Below, in pieces: positions 38,943 through 39,018 of a DNA stretch of 39,018 nucleotides. Source of the DNA: a virus. The first letter of the stretch is position 1. Every line of letters starts with the position of its first letter. Where the stretch lies: positions 1-39,018 of IMG/VR virus record IMGVR_UViG_3300007735_000706; one strand, given 5' to 3'. The position numbers and the translations under genes are program-made. The notes under the pieces are model-generated. The model made no database searches, was not told where the DNA came from, and was given only the letters and a program-made list of their open reading frames with translations.

Positions 38943-39018
38943 TTATTCCTGCCAGTCTGGTTCGCCAATGTATGGTGCGAGTTGCTTGCGTGATACTTTG
39001 GCACCGCGCAGGTAGGCA
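38943..39018 (-). CDS. Pentapeptide-repeat protein, C-terminal part (continued from 1-410)
   Basis: This is the tail of the gene that begins at 410. It supplies the last pentapeptide (AYLRG) and a non-repeat end, AKVSRKQLAPYIGEPDWQE, followed by TAA. The codon that spans the edge reads GGT and fits the repeat exactly. The stop codon lies one base before the ATG of the serine recombinase, so the two genes are almost certainly on one message. Confidence 0.9.
   Translation of the reverse strand, partial: AYLRGAKVSRKQLAPYIGEPDWQE

Overview
The window looks like the complete genome of a short-tailed (podovirus-type) double-stranded DNA phage, cut open inside one gene. The leftward pentapeptide-repeat gene starts at position 410, runs off the left edge in mid-repeat, and resumes in frame at the right edge with its last repeat and stop codon. 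Joining 39018 to 1 gives an uninterrupted 161-residue protein, so the molecule is probably circular or circularly permuted. The phage type is inferred from an SU10-like capsid protein and adaptor, a nozzle-like tail protein, ejection-type proteins and the absence of any tape-measure or tail-tube gene. The host is not named by the sequence. An actinobacterium is the best guess: there is a secreted Rpf-like lysozyme, a promoter placed for leaderless transcription, and frequent GTG and TTG starts.

Layout. (1) 38351-39018 and 1-1109, leftward: a hypothetical gene, a small helix-turn-helix protein, the pentapeptide-repeat protein and a serine recombinase, driven by a near-consensus sigma-70 promoter at 1149-1177. 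(2) 1110-1571: a non-coding divergent control region rich in repeats and palindromes. (3) 1572-8799, rightward: terminase, portal and scaffold with small overlapping genes. (4) 8800-16781: major capsid protein behind a repeat-containing leader, then beta-rich surface or fibre proteins. (5) 16796-21196: adaptor, nozzle-like tail protein and tail fibre. (6) 21252-27675: ejection proteins and a two-domain peptidoglycan hydrolase. (7) 27687-29640: holin-like proteins, a metallophosphoesterase with a helix-turn-helix, and an amidase endolysin. (8) 34300-29733, leftward: twelve tightly packed early-type genes headed by an SNF2 helicase whose N-terminus is a separate gene; it ends at a strong leftward terminator. 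(9) 34413-34802: a stand-alone secreted lysozyme with its own promoter and terminator. (10) 34963-38307, rightward: primase-polymerase/helicase, a three-hairpin non-coding segment, a VRR-NUC nuclease, small regulators and a convergent hairpin.

No DNA polymerase, tyrosine integrase or recognisable CI repressor was seen, so the phage probably combines its PrimPol-helicase with host replication enzymes; whether it is temperate is unresolved. The least ordinary items are the helix-turn-helix/pentapeptide/recombinase cassette, the secreted Rpf-like moron, the helicase split at a GTGA junction, the hairpin triplet at 36882-36946, and abrupt switches of synonymous codon style inside genes.
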